A stretch of DNA of 64,000 nucleotides, taken from NCBI RefSeq assembly GCF_010500845.1, contig NZ_JAAAMI010000006.1, positions 162,736 through 226,735 of the forward strand. Reading direction: 5' to 3'. Within the stretch, counting starts at the first letter, position 1. Each line of letters opens with the position of its first letter. The DNA comes from Flagellimonas sediminis. GTDB taxonomy: Bacteria; Bacteroidota; Bacteroidia; Flavobacteriales; Flavobacteriaceae. Shown piece by piece: positions 63,398 through 64,000 of this stretch. Position numbers and translations under genes: made by a program. The notes beneath the pieces were generated by a model. It saw only the letters and a program-made list of their open reading frames with translations. It was not told the DNA's origin and did no database searches.

Positions 63398-63740
63398 TGG
63401 CTACCACCGTGATCTGCAATTGGTGAAGGAAGTGATCGTTCCTGCCTTGCAGGACATGCAGGCCTGTTTGGAACTGATGACCTTTAGTTTGAAGGAAATT
63501 AAGATGAACCCCAAGATTTTGGACGACCCCAAATACGATTACCTCTTTAGTGTGGATACCTTGAACGAACTCGTCAAAAGTGGAATGCCGTTCCGGGATG
63601 CCTAGAAAACCATGGGCAAGGCCATTGAAAATGGTAATTTTAAACCCAAAAAGGACATTGAGCATACCCACGAAGGCAGTTTGGGAAATCTATGCTTGGA
63701 ACAGATAAAAGCAAAAATGGAACAGGCGTTGAGTTCATAA
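63398..63740 (+). pseudogene. argH 3'-end fragment (duplicated, with nonsense mutation)
   Basis: 343 bases align without gaps to 56648-56990, the last 114 codons of argH. My hand count gives about 35 differences (about 90 percent identity), mostly at third codon positions. One change makes TAT into TAG at 63603, so the reading frame is broken before the natural stop at 63738. The fragment has no start codon. It is best seen as a displaced gene end left after recombination. Confidence 0.92.
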
Positions 63741-63824
63741 CAGCTCCAATTCTTTTTAAATTTACATCAATTCATAGGATATGTCCATCCATTTGGACTG
63801 GATTTTGAGCGCGAAAAACCCTAA

Positions 63825-63880
63825 CTTCACTTATCGGTCGATATAATTCATTGAAACGAATCATATCTTTAACGTTGTGT
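63825..63880 (+). repeat. Right copy of the argH downstream flank
   Basis: CTTCACTTATCGGTCGATATA and following ...TCATATC...AACGTTG resemble the sequence at 57001-57080 after intact argH, without the REP-like palindrome. Similarity is moderate. Confidence 0.4.
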
Positions 63881-63898
63881 GTCATACTGAAAAACTGC

Positions 63899-64000
63899 AT
63901 GGAATTGATAATCGCTTTTTTAATCATAATAATTTTAGGTATCGGAATTCCTATTGGAATTTCTTTTTTGATTTACAAGTGGATTAAGAAAAAAGGATTT
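63899..64000 (+). CDS. Small membrane protein, 5' end only
   Basis: An ATG frame of 34 residues runs off the window. It begins MELIIAFL, is a single strongly hydrophobic helix, and ends at the window edge with a basic KWIKKKG segment. No family can be named. Confidence 0.5.
   Translation, partial: MELIIAFLIIIILGIGIPIGISFLIYKWIKKKGF

Noticed and set aside
63420..63605. Separate 61-codon gene inside the argH fragment
   Set aside because: The frame is the duplicated argH end truncated by the TAG at 63603, with no own start signal.
57001..63880. Integron attC sites at the edges of the AT-rich block
   Set aside because: I could not find paired GTTRRRY core sites or an integrase; the flank similarity is too loose.

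Overview
The window looks like a chromosomal segment of a marine-type Flavobacteriaceae (Bacteroidota; the gene set resembles Muricauda/Allomuricauda relatives). The evidence is a SusC/SusD pair, a GYDIA-type GHMP kinase next to HMG-CoA reductase, a Bacteroidota-style arginine operon with an ArgF'-type transcarbamylase, a promoter of the TTTG-N19-TAnnTTTG class in front of tRNA-Phe, and almost no Shine-Dalgarno sequences. Moderate GC is visible over most of the window; the segment at about 57-63.4 kb is visibly AT-richer. I see no rRNA, CRISPR array, prophage or insertion sequence.

Layout. 0-8.2 kb: the tail of comEC, a peptide uptake/processing pair (POT transporter and S9 dipeptidyl peptidase), two mevalonate-pathway genes, a lipoprotein-type subclass B1 metallo-beta-lactamase and a membrane-attached AraC regulator. 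8.2-14.9 kb: a SusC/SusD/lipoprotein operon and an exported orphan. 14.9-22.7 kb: one long minus-strand envelope operon (coaX, beta-barrel protein, TPR protein, lptC, small membrane protein, CorC/CNNM-like protein, PpiD-like chaperone). 22.7-31.1 kb: tRNA-Phe, an AraC regulator, a catalytically degraded SRAP protein, and a stress/envelope group of small proteins (DUF1328, acidic lipoprotein, cardiolipin synthase, small barrel, metallopeptidase), then GH3 and two small genes. 31.1-34.5 kb: an unusual pyruvate kinase and a GH32 fructan hydrolase. 34.7-37.1 kb: an arsenosugar operon (DUF2064 transferase, purine nucleoside phosphorylase, ArsM). 37.1-40.2 kb: an amidase and its catalytically dead paralogue, and a GH113-like lipoprotein. 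40.3-46.9 kb: an FAD oxidoreductase, a polyferredoxin membrane protein and a three-gene glycosyltransferase operon.

47-57 kb carries an almost complete arginine pathway in one direction (GNAT, argG, argC, proC, argD, argF', SDR, argB, argE, argH), with REP-like palindromes in several gaps. It is preceded by a 26-codon open frame that is rich in proline and ends Arg-Arg-Arg-Pro-stop, a candidate attenuation leader sensing the two amino acids the operon makes.

57.1-63.4 kb is an AT-rich accessory block (HxlR regulator, CPBP protease, cupin, ABC ATPase, ABC permease fused to an M1 peptidase). It lies between the intact argH and a second, about 90 percent identical, nonsense-mutated copy of the last 343 bases of argH. 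This is what one expects if the block entered by recombination at the 3' end of argH. The window ends in the start of a small membrane protein.
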